A DNA stretch of 64,000 nt, taken from positions 62,001 to 126,000 of the forward strand of contig NZ_JAMPKJ010000005.1 in assembly GCF_039962115.1 (NCBI RefSeq). The letters are read 5' to 3'. The stretch is from Funiculus sociatus GB2-C1 (GTDB lineage Bacteria; Cyanobacteriota; Cyanobacteriia; Cyanobacteriales; FACHB-T130). Numbering within the stretch: position 1 is the stretch's first letter; every line of letters begins with the position of its first letter. The notes under the pieces were generated by a model. The model searched no databases and had not been told where the DNA came from. It worked only from the letters and a program-made list of their open reading frames with translations. This document shows, piece after piece, positions 9,457 to 17,772 of the stretch. Made by a program: the position numbers and the translations under genes.

Positions 9457-9766
9457 ACTTAGATATCAATCAGTCCACCCATGATCCGCATTCGCACGGA
9501 AGCCCTAGAGGGCGATCGCGTGACAATATTAATTTACAGATAACGACCCTTGGATGGCTGAAAATTTACGCGATCACATATTTGATCCGTTTTTCACCAC
9601 AAAAGCGGTAGGTAGAGTTACTTTTCTGCTCTTGTCTATTAGTTATTAGATTGTTGTGGAAAAACACGGTGGTCAATTGAAGTGTATTTCAGAGCTTGGT
9701 TTTGGGTCTTTAGGGATTGAGATTACGAGAAAGGCAGTACCTCAAAGGGTAGGGACTGGTAACTAA
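9457..9766 (+). pseudogene. Decayed histidine kinase C-terminal (ATPase domain) fragment
   Basis: Three reading frames in order give the end of a histidine kinase ATPase domain. PPMIRIRTEALEGDRVTI is read in the frame of 9481, ending at a stop at 9541. DNDPWMAENLRDHIFDPFFTTKAVG is read from 9539, the place of the usual DNGPGM and FDPFFTTKPVG boxes. IVVEKHGGQLKCISELGFGS is read from 9650 and ends at TAA 9764-9766. The GTGLGL box between the last two pieces is lost and the Gly of the G1 box is altered. The rest of the kinase is absent, so this is a frameshifted remnant of a sensor kinase with no function as a protein. Confidence 0.8.
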
Positions 9767-10046
9767 AAAGGCTCTTATGGAAAGAAAAGAATTTTTTACT
9801 TTGCCCTTTTTCTTTCTTTAAGGGCTGTGGATTAGGAAAACTTTTGTAATTTCCTGCATTTAACCTATTTTTTGATCGTCACTCAACTTAGAGCGGCGAT
9901 CGCAGCAACTTTGCTGTCAATCCCTGTTAAATGTTAAAAGATTATTAAAAGTTTTTACATCTTACACTAATTCAGGTATAAGACTATAACTTTGAGAAAT
10001 ATGTCAATCTATAGCAATTTGTAAATTTATTAGGGAGAGGGGAGTT

Positions 10047-11237
10047 ATGAAGATTTTGGTACTAACTTGGGAGTTTCCGCCGCGCATTGTGGGAGGGATT
10101 GCCCGCCATGTAGGAGAGTTATATCCAGAGATTGCCAAGCTGGGGCATGAAGTCCACTTGCTGACGGTAGAGTTTGGTCATGCGCCACTGTATGAGGTGG
10201 TGGATGGTGTACACGTGCATCGGGTGCCAGTCGGTTGCGGTCACGACTTCTTCCACTGGGTTGTGAATCTAAACCAAAGCATGGGGATTCACGGTGGTAA
10301 ACTGATGATGGAAGAAGGGCCGTTTGATTTGATCCACGCGCATGATTGGCTGGTAGGAGATGCCGCGATCGCGCTCAAGCACAACTTTAAAGTTCCCCTA
10401 GTTGCCACTGTCCACGCCACAGAATTTGGACGTTACAACGGCATCTACAACGACGACCACCGATATATTAGTGGCAAAGAAAAGCTTCTCGCCTATAACG
10501 CATGGCGGATAATTGTCTGTACCAACTATATGCGGCAAGAAGTAGAACGGGCTTTAGAAAGTCCTTGGGACAAAATTGATGTAATTTACAACGGCATCCG
10601 ACCGGAGAAGAAACGCAGGGCGCAGGAATTTGATGCTTGGAACTTCCGCGGTCGCTTTGCTGAAGACAGGGAAAAAATTGTCTATTACGTCGGTAGAATG
10701 TCCCACGAGAAGGGCGTTTCCGTGCTGCTGAATGCTGCCCCGAAGGTAATTTGGGAAATGGAAGGTAACGTCAAAATTGTGATTATTGGCGGCGGTAACA
10801 CCGACCCTCTCAAACAGCAAGCTTGGAATTTAGGCATTTGGGACAAGTGCTATTTCACAGGCTTTATGTCTGATGCTGATTTAGATAAATTTCAAACCGT
10901 TGCCGATTGCGCCGTATTTCCCAGCCTTTACGAACCCTTTGGCATTGTTGCCTTAGAAAGCTTTGCCGCTCGCGTTTCAGTTGTAGTATCAGACACGGGT
11001 GGTTTACCAGAAGTCGTGCAACACACCAAAACTGGAGTTGTGACTCAGACAAATAACGCTGATTCTCTGGCTTGGGGAATCTTAGAGGTGCTAAAAAACC
11101 CAGCTTACGCACAGTGGCTAGTGGACAACGCCTACAAAGATTTAGAACGGCGGTTCAGTTGGACAAAGATAGCGAAACAGACAGAGGAAGTTTATCAGAC
11201 AGTAGTGCAAGAGCGATCGCAAGTTCACTGGGCATAA
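10047..11237 (+). CDS. Glycosyltransferase family 4 (glycogen synthase-like)
   Basis: The 396-residue protein starts MKILVLTWEFPPRIVGGIARHVG, the N-terminal glycine-rich motif of GT4/GT5 retaining glycosyltransferases. The C-terminal Rossmann domain has VYYVGRMSHEKGVSVLLNA and the E-x7-E motif EPFGIVALES, which binds the nucleotide-sugar donor. It lacks membrane segments and is probably cytoplasmic or peripherally attached. The family includes sucrose/glycogen synthase-like and polysaccharide enzymes, and donor and acceptor cannot be read here. A Shine-Dalgarno GGGAGAGGGGAG precedes the ATG. No other polysaccharide genes are adjacent. Confidence 0.9.
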   Translation: MKILVLTWEFPPRIVGGIARHVGELYPEIAKLGHEVHLLTVEFGHAPLYEVVDGVHVHRVPVGCGHDFFHWVVNLNQSMGIHGGKLMMEEGPFDLIHAHDWLVGDAAIALKHNFKVPLVATVHATEFGRYNGIYNDDHRYISGKEKLLAYNAWRIIVCTNYMRQEVERALESPWDKIDVIYNGIRPEKKRRAQEFDAWNFRGRFAEDREKIVYYVGRMSHEKGVSVLLNAAPKVIWEMEGNVKIVIIGGGNTDPLKQQAWNLGIWDKCYFTGFMSDADLDKFQTVADCAVFPSLYEPFGIVALESFAARVSVVVSDTGGLPEVVQHTKTGVVTQTNNADSLAWGILEVLKNPAYAQWLVDNAYKDLERRFSWTKIAKQTEEVYQTVVQERSQVHWA

Positions 11238-11300
11238 TCCGATTTTGGAATTTGCTGAGGTCGGAGTTTCGGAAACTCCAATGATTTTGGATTGAGAAAT

Positions 11301-11331
11301 TCTCGTTCCCAAACTCAGTTTGGGAACGAGA
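11301..11331. repeat. Perfect 31-nt palindromic repeat
   Basis: TCTCGTTCCCAAACT at 11301-11315 and its exact complement at 11317-11331 flank a single C. It is the same palindrome family as 6368-6396 and lies between the GT4 and ComB-like genes. It can fold as a terminator-like stem, but the repeat copies suggest a dispersed REP-like element. Confidence 0.7.
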
Positions 11332-11375
11332 GACGGAATGGTCTGCATCACCATAAGGCTGGCTGAAAGAAAACT

Positions 11376-12146
11376 ATGAACACTCCCATATTTTCCCAGC
11401 ATCCGTACCGTTGCAAACTGGATTGGGGACAGAGGGGCGCTCGTCAGGCGGCAGAGAGAGGAGATATTATCGTCATTGTGGATACCCTCAGCTTCTCGAC
11501 AGCGGTAGCGTGTGCAGTGCATCATGGCGGCATTGTCTATCCCTGTTCAAAAACTGAAGATGTAGCAGCCTTTGCACAGCGCATTAGTGGTGAAGCATCT
11601 GTGAATCGGAGAGACGTACCTGACAAGGGGCGTTTTTCGCTATCGCCTCTGACCTACCTGGGACTAGAGTCAGGAACACGAATCGTGCTAGCTTCCCCCA
11701 ACGGAGCAACGTGCAGCCGCTTGTCTGGTCAGGTTTCTTACCTTTTCACGGGAGCATTAGTAAACGCAGCAGCCGTAGCTACAGCCGTGTCACAGGTTAT
11801 GAGTACAACTAATCTATCTGTGACAGTCATTGCCTGCGGAGAACAGTGGTCAATACCTTCTGAGGAAGGGCAACTGCGCGTAGCAATCGAGGACTACGTG
11901 GGTGCAGGCGCAATCTTGTCTTATCTAGAATATGAAAAATCACCTGAAGCCCGTGTGTGTGAGGGTTCTTTCAGGTATATTCAAAACCATTTGGAGGAGA
12001 CGCTTTGGGAGTGTGGAAGTGCGCGGGAACTGCGAGAGTCAGGATTTGAAGCCGACGTACAGCACTCCCTAACATTAAACCTGTACGATTCCGTACCCGT
12101 CATGCGAGGCGAGTATTTTGAAAAAGCCTACTTCAAAATCAACTGA
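11376..12146 (+). CDS. ComB-like (2-phosphosulfolactate phosphatase family) protein
   Basis: The 256-residue product matches the ComB fold: GDIIVIVDTLSFSTAVACAVHHGG at the N-terminal acidic site, LASPNGATCSR, GALVNAAAVATAV, and VIACGEQW then EEGQLRVAIEDYVGAGAIL. In methanogens ComB removes phosphate from 2-phosphosulfolactate during coenzyme M synthesis. Cyanobacteria do not make coenzyme M, so the substrate here is probably a different phosphoester; the family label should not be taken as function. The 3' end overlaps the convergent radical SAM gene by 19 bp. Confidence 0.78.
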   Translation: MNTPIFSQHPYRCKLDWGQRGARQAAERGDIIVIVDTLSFSTAVACAVHHGGIVYPCSKTEDVAAFAQRISGEASVNRRDVPDKGRFSLSPLTYLGLESGTRIVLASPNGATCSRLSGQVSYLFTGALVNAAAVATAVSQVMSTTNLSVTVIACGEQWSIPSEEGQLRVAIEDYVGAGAILSYLEYEKSPEARVCEGSFRYIQNHLEETLWECGSARELRESGFEADVQHSLTLNLYDSVPVMRGEYFEKAYFKIN

Positions 12147-14818
12147 CAGCGATGACTGTGCAAAAGTTGAAACTCCCGGCCTGCTACTTGTTCCAACATA
12201 GAAACAAGATGTTCAGGTCTTAAGATAGTTCCATCATTGCAATAACTACCCACATAACGCAAAGCAACTCCTTCCTCCTCTCTGCGCCCTCCGTGCTTCT
12301 GCGATTCCTTAACCTCCAACTCAAACAAGCGATCGCGCAGATTCACCTGTTTAATCTTCCCAGACTTCGTAGTTTGCTCTACCAAAATCTCGTCTTTAGC
12401 CTTAATCGCCTCCACCCAATCTAGCCACTGAGTTTCACCCTCAGTCACCACCGTAATCAAATACTCCGCCTTCTCCAGCAGCGCAGTCGCCGCAGTCCCC
12501 TTGAGATCAACATCTTCCACCCGATAAATCGGAATATCTGAAGGTAACTGTGCAGCTAACCTCTGGCGGAAAGATTCCTCATCCAGCCTTTCTTTCAACT
12601 CAAAATCCACAATCTCGCCACTGCTAGTCGCACCTAGAGTCAGCGCACTAGCAGGAGAAATTCGAGGACTAGGATGAAACCCACCAGTGAAAGAAATCGG
12701 TAAAGCCGCCCGTCGCACCGCCCGGTCAAATAGGCGCACCAAATCCAAATGACTCACCAGCGCCATATCACCCAGCTTCCCAAACCAGACTCGCAAACGC
12801 TGCACCCGGTCTTGATTTGGCGTGAAGTGTCCGGCAAATTCCGGAATCGGCAATGGCTTTACCACAATATTGTGACCAAAGTCAATACCGCAAACGCCAC
12901 AGTGAGAACAACCTTCAAAAGAGCAATCTGGAACCGTCGCCGCCTCTAGCGCGCGTTTGAGATCATCTTTGAGCCAGTTTTTATCAATTCCCGTATCTAT
13001 ATGATCCCAAGGGAGAGGCGCATCTATTAATTGGGCATTAGGCATAGACGACTGGGAATTGGGAGTTTCTTCTCCCCAGTTTCCAGTTCCTAGTCCCCAG
13101 TCCCCAGTTTCCACTAGGCGATATTTCCAGGTTAGATTAGATTGCGCGATCGCTTCTCCCCAAGCAGCAAAAGCCCGTTCCACATTATCGAACCAGGAAT
13201 CCATTCCCGCGCCCAATTCCCAGGCGCGACGTAACACCTCGCCTAAACGCCTGTCACCCCGTCCGATAAAATCTTCCATCGCCGAAAGCCGAACATCTGT
13301 GAAGTTTACCTTCACCCCCCTCATCCCGCGAAACTCCTCGCGTAGAAGTTTCTGCTTTCGTTTAAACTCAGTTGTTGATACCGAGTGCCACTGAAAAGGT
13401 GTGTGCGGCTTGGGCGTAAAATTAGAGATTGTCAGATTAAAATTCAGCCACCTTCTGCCCTCGGCACGACACTCTTGCTTTAGCCAGCGTACAGTTTCGG
13501 CAATGCCCAGCACATCAACATCCGTTTCCCCAGGCAAACCGATCATAAAGTAGAGCTTAATCTTATCCCAGCCCTGCTCGAAGGCCGTTTTCACACCCCG
13601 CAGCAGTTCGGCATTAGTCAACCCTTTGTTGATAATATCCCGCATCCGCTGGGTTCCAGCTTCCGGTGCAAAAGTTAGCCCACTTTGTCGCGTACCGCCG
13701 ATGATATTGGAAATATTTTCATCAAACCTGTCTACCCGCTGACTCGGTAAAGATAGGGAAATATTCTCATCTTTGAGGCGATTTTTGACTTCCATCCCCA
13801 CAGCTGGCAGAGACAGATAATCGGAACACGAGAGAGACAATAGGGAAAACTCGTTATACCCAGTTTCCCGCATTCCCCGCTCAATTGCTTCGACAACTTG
13901 CTCTGGTTCGACGTCCCGCGCCGGACGAGTCAACATTCCTGGTTGACAAAAACGGCAACCGCGAGTACATCCGCGCCGTATTTCTATCGTCAAGCGATCG
14001 TGTACTGTCTCCACGAAGGGAACTAAGCCGATAGAATAAGCTGGCATGGGTGCAGCAACCCGCCGCATAACCCGCTTTGGCACGTCTGGGCGGTTGGGAT
14101 GAACTGAGCCACTGATAAAAAGCTCCTTATCTTCCCCCTGTTGCGGGGGGATTGAGGGGGGTGCCATGTCATAAAATTGAGGCACGTAAACGCCGGGGAC
14201 TTGTGCCAAAGAAAGCAGCAAGTCTTCTCTACTCAATCCGGCTTTTTTGCCGCGTTCTACTACCCAGCCTATTTCTGGCAACAGTTCCTCGCCATCTCCC
14301 AGCGCAATAAAGTCGAAAAAGTCTGCGTAGGGTTCGGGATTCGATGTTGCAGTTTGTCCCCCTGCGAAAATTAGCGGGTAAGAGGAGTTGGGGGACTTGT
14401 CCCCAGTCTCTAGTCTCTCGCGCCACGTCAAAGGGATTCCTGCCAAATCCAGCATTTCAAGGATGTTGGTGGCTCCGAGTTCGTAGCTGAGGCTAAAGCC
14501 TAAAATATCAAAGTCTGTGAGACTGCGCCGTGACTCAACAGCAAACAGGGGCGTTTGTGTTTCTCGTAGCTTCGCCGCTAAGTCGGGAGCTGGTAAATAG
14601 GCGCGATCGCACAGTTGCCCTAGCTGAGCATTCAAAATATTGTAGAGAATGATATGCCCAAGGTTAGATGCACCCACCTCATAAATTTCTGGGTAAGTCA
14701 GAACCCAGCGCACCGCCGCTGCGTCCCAAGGTTTGTGTACCGCTCCTAACTCGTTCCCCAGATAACGAGCAGGTTTCTGTATGTCTGGCGTAAGTAACTT
14801 TTCGATTGCGATCGCCAC
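12128..14818 (-). CDS. TIGR03960-type radical SAM protein with C-terminal DUF2344 domain
   Basis: The 896-residue protein has an N-terminal B12-binding-like region, then the radical SAM cluster motif CTRGCRFC (Cys284, Cys288, Cys291) in IEIRRGCTRGCRFCQPGM, which holds the [4Fe-4S] cluster that cleaves S-adenosylmethionine. A DUF2344 domain follows at about 670-880 (VWFGKLGDMALVSHLDLVRLF, FHPSPRISPASAL). A CSHCGVCGIDFG segment between them may bind metal. This two-domain arrangement is widespread in bacteria, but its reaction is not established. Heptamer repeats have inserted low-complexity residues in frame (13074-13115). The last codons overlap the ComB-like gene tail to tail. Confidence 0.9.
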   Translation of the reverse strand: MAIAIEKLLTPDIQKPARYLGNELGAVHKPWDAAAVRWVLTYPEIYEVGASNLGHIILYNILNAQLGQLCDRAYLPAPDLAAKLRETQTPLFAVESRRSLTDFDILGFSLSYELGATNILEMLDLAGIPLTWRERLETGDKSPNSSYPLIFAGGQTATSNPEPYADFFDFIALGDGEELLPEIGWVVERGKKAGLSREDLLLSLAQVPGVYVPQFYDMAPPSIPPQQGEDKELFISGSVHPNRPDVPKRVMRRVAAPMPAYSIGLVPFVETVHDRLTIEIRRGCTRGCRFCQPGMLTRPARDVEPEQVVEAIERGMRETGYNEFSLLSLSCSDYLSLPAVGMEVKNRLKDENISLSLPSQRVDRFDENISNIIGGTRQSGLTFAPEAGTQRMRDIINKGLTNAELLRGVKTAFEQGWDKIKLYFMIGLPGETDVDVLGIAETVRWLKQECRAEGRRWLNFNLTISNFTPKPHTPFQWHSVSTTEFKRKQKLLREEFRGMRGVKVNFTDVRLSAMEDFIGRGDRRLGEVLRRAWELGAGMDSWFDNVERAFAAWGEAIAQSNLTWKYRLVETGDWGLGTGNWGEETPNSQSSMPNAQLIDAPLPWDHIDTGIDKNWLKDDLKRALEAATVPDCSFEGCSHCGVCGIDFGHNIVVKPLPIPEFAGHFTPNQDRVQRLRVWFGKLGDMALVSHLDLVRLFDRAVRRAALPISFTGGFHPSPRISPASALTLGATSSGEIVDFELKERLDEESFRQRLAAQLPSDIPIYRVEDVDLKGTAATALLEKAEYLITVVTEGETQWLDWVEAIKAKDEILVEQTTKSGKIKQVNLRDRLFELEVKESQKHGGRREEEGVALRYVGSYCNDGTILRPEHLVSMLEQVAGREFQLLHSHRCQLILK
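13074..13115 (+). repeat. Heptanucleotide (CCCCAGT) tandem repeat inside the radical SAM gene
   Basis: Six consecutive 7-mers (CCCCAGT, TTCCAGT, TCCTAGT, CCCCAGT, CCCCAGT, TTCCACT) lie within the coding region and encode on the minus strand the low-complexity segment ETGDWGLGTGNWGEE. Two further heptamers begin at 14401 in the same gene. Confidence 0.75.
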
Positions 14819-14941
14819 AGCAAAACTCTCCCCTGCTTCCAGTGCCTCAGATTCAACCCTAGCACCAATTCGCAGTCAGCAGTTTAGCTTCTAGTTTGAA
14901 GTAGTTACGCTCAGCGGGCAAAATTCGATATTTCCTAGTCC

Positions 14942-15277
14942 CTAGACTTTTTGAGCTGCTTCAAATGCTGACTGATTTTCAAAAATTTCAAATACACCGT
15001 CAAGTTGAGCCAGCTCAAAAATCATCCGAATCGAGGGCGAAACCGAGCAGAGTCCAAACTGCCGATTTAATTTATGAGCTAAACGGTGAGCGGATACTAA
15101 CGCCATGAGTCCAGCACTATCCAAAAGATCCACTCCAGCCATATCAACTAACACTATGGACTGTTCAGAGGAAACCGCCGCTGTCAGTTCACCTTGAAGC
15201 TCTACCGCGTTGGAAGCATTTACGTGACCTTGGGGGCAAACAACCGTAATGTTTAAGCGGACCAGTGTACTTTGCAT
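14942..15277 (-). CDS. STAS-domain protein (anti-sigma factor antagonist type)
   Basis: From the ATG at 15277 the product is 111 residues and is a single STAS domain: NITVVCPQGHVNASNAVELQGEL, then IVLVDMAGVDLLDSAGLMALVSAHRLAHKL, with the regulatory Ser in the DLLDSAGL loop that is phosphorylated in SpoIIAA-like proteins. Such proteins bind anti-sigma kinases and control partner switching. A short AGGA site precedes the ATG at 15277, better than the upstream in-frame start at 15307, and the extra residues there look unrelated. No partner kinase or phosphatase is adjacent. Confidence 0.87.
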   Translation of the reverse strand: MQSTLVRLNITVVCPQGHVNASNAVELQGELTAAVSSEQSIVLVDMAGVDLLDSAGLMALVSAHRLAHKLNRQFGLCSVSPSIRMIFELAQLDGVFEIFENQSAFEAAQKV

Positions 15278-15806
15278 AGCGTATATCCTGCTTGAGCTAA
15301 TAATCAAAAAATTGTCTGATAGCTTTGACGATATACTCTAAATTCTTGAATTGCCTACTCCTTCCTAGGTATTTTGCCAAATCTTCATTACTTGACCCCT
15401 ATTTTTTAAAGTTTTCAATAAGCTTTAACTTTCAGTGTCAAATACTACGGACATAATTTAATAAATCTATTAGTTGCATTTAGGCATATATCTTCTTAAC
15501 TTATTCCCCCTCCTTAAATCAAACCTATGGTAGATGCACTAGCTTTTAAATTATTCTTTATTTCTGCACTTAGCGAAGCCAAGCTAGGGTTCAAACCTAA
15601 GGCTAGACAATATCGCTTACCTTAGGAAGCCATAATATTTATGTTAAATCTGAAACAGATAAGATAAATAAAATTGTAAAAAAACTAAAAGTAATCTCAA
15701 ATTTAAAAAAACAGTGATTTGGATCACTTTGCTATCCAGTATTAGATCACTCTCTCAACTAGATATATAATTGATAATTTTTATATGCGGAGTTCTATAG
15801 GTTTTT
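15278..15806. other. AT-rich intergenic region
   Basis: This 529-bp stretch separates the divergent STAS gene and a small ORF. It is AT-rich and has one short inverted repeat (CCTAAGG at 15596-15602, CCTTAGG at 15620-15626). I see no gene, and a tRNA-like GGTTCAAACC motif near 15588 lacks the rest of a tRNA. Confidence 0.5.
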
Positions 15807-16001
15807 ATGAGAACTAGATTCGTTATTCGTCAACTGGTAGAAAAAGCTCTCCATATTAAGAAATTGACTCCAGATATAGAGAGTGAAATAAACTATGAAC
15901 TGACCAGGCTAGGCTACATCTCTGATGTAGATTATGAGGCACTGGAATTACTTATGTCAGAGATGGATGCAGGTCGCATTCAACTTGTGGCAAGTTGCTA
16001 A
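15807..16001 (+). CDS. Small conserved cyanobacterial protein, function unknown
   Basis: This 64-residue protein reads MRTRFVIRQLVEKALHIKKL, then TPDIESEINYELTRLGYISD and VDYEALELLMSEMDAGRIQL. It resembles a family of short cyanobacterial proteins of about 60-70 residues that share the NxELTRLGYISDxDYEALExLMxEM core. It is acidic and helical, with no signal or membrane segment. Function is unknown. A hairpin followed by T-residues lies just after the stop, consistent with a single-gene transcript. Confidence 0.7.
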   Translation: MRTRFVIRQLVEKALHIKKLTPDIESEINYELTRLGYISDVDYEALELLMSEMDAGRIQLVASC

Positions 16002-16039
16002 AAAGGCAAAATACTCATATTTGGGCGATCGCCTTTTTT
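16001..16039 (+). terminator. Hairpin with T-run after the small conserved gene
   Basis: AAAAGGC at 16001-16007 pairs with GCCTTTT at 16031-16037, ending in a run of six T at 16034-16039. The stem includes a HIP1-containing palindrome (GGCGATCGCC at 16024-16033). Confidence 0.6.
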
Positions 16040-16105
16040 GTCCCACTTGGCGGTAAACTGTCTGATGGTTCATTATAACGCCATTTTTTCAGTTGCTAAA
16101 CTTCC

Positions 16106-16596
16106 ATGCCGTTTGCTAAACGCCTAAAGAATATTTTGCCCTATATATTTGCTGAGATTAACAGCAATCAGGATGAAATAGTCGGCTTAGGGGTGGACAT
16201 AATCAACATGGACGTCGGCACTCCTGACCGTCCAACGCCAGCAGATATTGTCTAGGCGATGCACGAAGTAATTGACAATCCATTGACTCATCATTATCTA
16301 CCAGATCAGCGAACCAAAGATTACCGCTCATCTGCTGCATGAATGAAATACTGTTTTGCTGTCAAAGACTTAAATTCAAACACCGCAGTTGTGTATTTCA
16401 TAGGCTTGAAAAAAGTAATCCAAAATACCTGGAAAGAATTTATCTCCCTGTCTTAGAGAAATGCCGCATCATTGTACCCACTGTAAAGGCTACGATGTTG
16501 GGAAGCTTCTTCTGAATTACCTTGAGACTAGCAGATGAACGGATGTGCGAAGCGATTCAAGAAATGAAAGACGCAAACATTCGCTACGAAGCCTGA
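16106..16596 (+). pseudogene. Decayed LL-diaminopimelate/aspartate aminotransferase-like gene
   Basis: An ATG at 16106 opens MPFAKRLKNILPYIFAEINS and continues GVDIINMDVGTPDRPTPADIV, stop, AMHEVIDNPLTHHYLPDQRT, the N-terminus of a PLP aminotransferase (usual form GIGDPDxPTPxHIV). After a gap, the end reads EKCRIIVPTVKATMLGSFF, stop, ITLRLADERMCEAIQEMKDANIRYEA and stops at 16596, matching the C-terminus of the same family. The ~400-residue enzyme is reduced to its two ends with several in-frame stops and a large internal deletion, including loss of the PLP-lysine region. It cannot be functional. Confidence 0.8.
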
Positions 16597-16970
16597 AACT
16601 CACTTTTATAGACTTGCCAAACCTGGCGGACAAAGCAAGTAAGTTGCCGATGGCCTTCAGTTGCGTCGGTTATTGGCGCATTTGGAGCATCCATCTGGGT
16701 TAACAGAGGAATCACCTCTGTATCAAGTGCAGGTCGAAACAAACTTACAGGCCATACTAAATCTGCACCTTGACGCAAATTGTACAGCATTGGTAATGGG
16801 TTAGCATCCTTGTTTGGTAATACAGTAAGCATTAAAGGGCGCACCCAGCAAACCTGTCGTGAAGTCACAACTTGAATAACTTCAGCGTACAGGCGAGAAT
16901 TTTCATACTCTAAACAAACAATCTGGTAAGGCTGAAAGTTAGGAGCGGAACTGATTGAGGCTTGCTTCAC
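16584..16970 (-). CDS. Conserved cyanobacterial hypothetical protein
   Basis: The 128-residue product contains YQIVCLEYENSRLYAEVIQV, RQVCWVRPLMLTVLPNKD, and GADLVWPVSLFRPALDTEVIP. It has the look of a conserved cytoplasmic cyanobacterial family, small and beta-rich, but I do not know its function. The start is a GTG at 16970 with no obvious Shine-Dalgarno site, and the 3' end overlaps the aminotransferase remnant on the other strand by 13 bp. No functional link to neighbours is visible. Confidence 0.6.
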   Translation of the reverse strand: MKQASISSAPNFQPYQIVCLEYENSRLYAEVIQVVTSRQVCWVRPLMLTVLPNKDANPLPMLYNLRQGADLVWPVSLFRPALDTEVIPLLTQMDAPNAPITDATEGHRQLTCFVRQVWQVYKSEFQAS

Positions 16971-17145
16971 AGGAAGAAATAGGACTTTTCTTATTGCTTC
17001 TTTATTGTAGAAGTTAGATGCCCTTTAGGGGGTAAGCTTGGAGTACCTTTGGTGCTACGCTTGGCACGTCCTCCCAGATGAGCGATCGCTACCAAATATA
17101 ACAATAACAACCTAATATAACATCCCTAATTGGTTCCTGAAGGCG

Positions 17146-17178
17146 AGATCCCCGACTTTTTAAAGAAGTCGGGGATCT
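17146..17178. repeat. Hairpin repeat, copy 1 (GATCCCCGACTT family)
   Basis: AGATCCCCGACTT at 17146-17158 and its exact complement at 17166-17178 form a perfect 13-bp stem. Flanking bases (TTCCTGAAGGC before, GGCTAG then CACA after) are shared with copy 2 at 17519-17551, so the repeat unit is about 65 bp. Confidence 0.75.
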
Positions 17179-17208
17179 GAAGGGCTAGAATCTCACAAAT
17201 CAATATTT

Positions 17209-17455
17209 ATGCAAGAACTATTTACACTTAAAGAATTGCTGCTAAATCGGGCTATCCACGACTCATTGACGATTGTTGAATAACTCGAATCAAAAAGTAA
17301 AAATGGCATTATTAATAATATTAGCAGCTAGGCTATTACATCTGATAAGGGAGCAAGTCGAAAATTGCACAAATCGCTGTTGGGAAGTATCTATACTGGT
17401 TAATAAAAAGGAAATTTTGGCTGGTGCCTTGGCTTTAATGTCACTGCCAGAATGA
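17209..17455 (+). pseudogene. Decayed DUF29-family gene
   Basis: MQELFTLKELLLNRAIHDSL then TIVE followed by a stop at 17281-17283 resembles the start of DUF29 proteins. After the stop the neighbouring frame continues ALLIILAARLLHLIREQVEN and NCTNRCWEVSI, which matches the family core LLLHLIKQQVENRTTRSWDVSI. It ends with LVNKKEILAGALALM, close to the family C-terminus. The middle of the domain (the usual KAGGYYLT part) is missing. The shortened, frame-broken gene lies between two copies of a hairpin repeat. The family assignment rests on remembered motifs. Confidence 0.55.
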
Positions 17456-17518
17456 AGAAATTTTGACGCTTTGCGGATAAGCGATCTCTATAGCAGTCCT
17501 AAATGATTCGTGAATGCC

Positions 17519-17551
17519 AGATCCCCGACTTCTCTAAGAAGTCGGGGATCT
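17519..17551. repeat. Hairpin repeat, copy 2 (GATCCCCGACTT family)
   Basis: AGATCCCCGACTTCT at 17519-17533 and its exact complement at 17537-17551 form a perfect 15-bp stem with a 3-nt loop. Flanks match copy 1 at 17146-17178. Confidence 0.75.
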
Positions 17552-17649
17552 AAAGTGCTAGGACATCACAACTCAAATAGGATTGCTATATAATTTCTTT
17601 CTATAAGCAATATGCTATATTTCTTACCTAAATAAAAATATTAAGGTTT

Positions 17650-17685
17650 GCTCCCCAATCCCCGATAAATTAGGGATTAGGGAGC
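17650..17685. terminator. Hairpin downstream of pyk, distal
   Basis: GCTCCCCAATCCC at 17650-17662 pairs with GGGATTAGGGAGC at 17673-17685 with one mismatch. It may be a terminator for pyk on the minus strand or a dispersed repeat. Confidence 0.45.
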
Positions 17686-17726
17686 AAATGTGTTGCATCA
17701 CAACGTTAACCGAGATGTATTGTCCT

Positions 17727-17758
17727 CAACCCTTCTCCCATCAAGGGAGAAGGGGTTG
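17727..17758 (-). terminator. Hairpin directly downstream of pyk
   Basis: CAACCCTTCTCCC at 17727-17739 pairs with GGGAGAAGGGGTTG at 17745-17758 with one bulged base, 15 bp after the pyk stop codon. A T-run is weak, so it may also be a dispersed repeat. Confidence 0.5.
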
Positions 17759-17772
17759 GCAGTAAATCTCCC

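Noticed and set aside
15585-15610. tRNA-like GGTTCAAACC T-loop motif
   Set aside because: No acceptor, D-arm or anticodon arm can be built around it at the proper spacing.
17273-17455. Intact 60-residue small protein gene
   Set aside because: Its sequence matches pieces of the DUF29 family with the upstream start in another frame, so a decayed gene explains it better.
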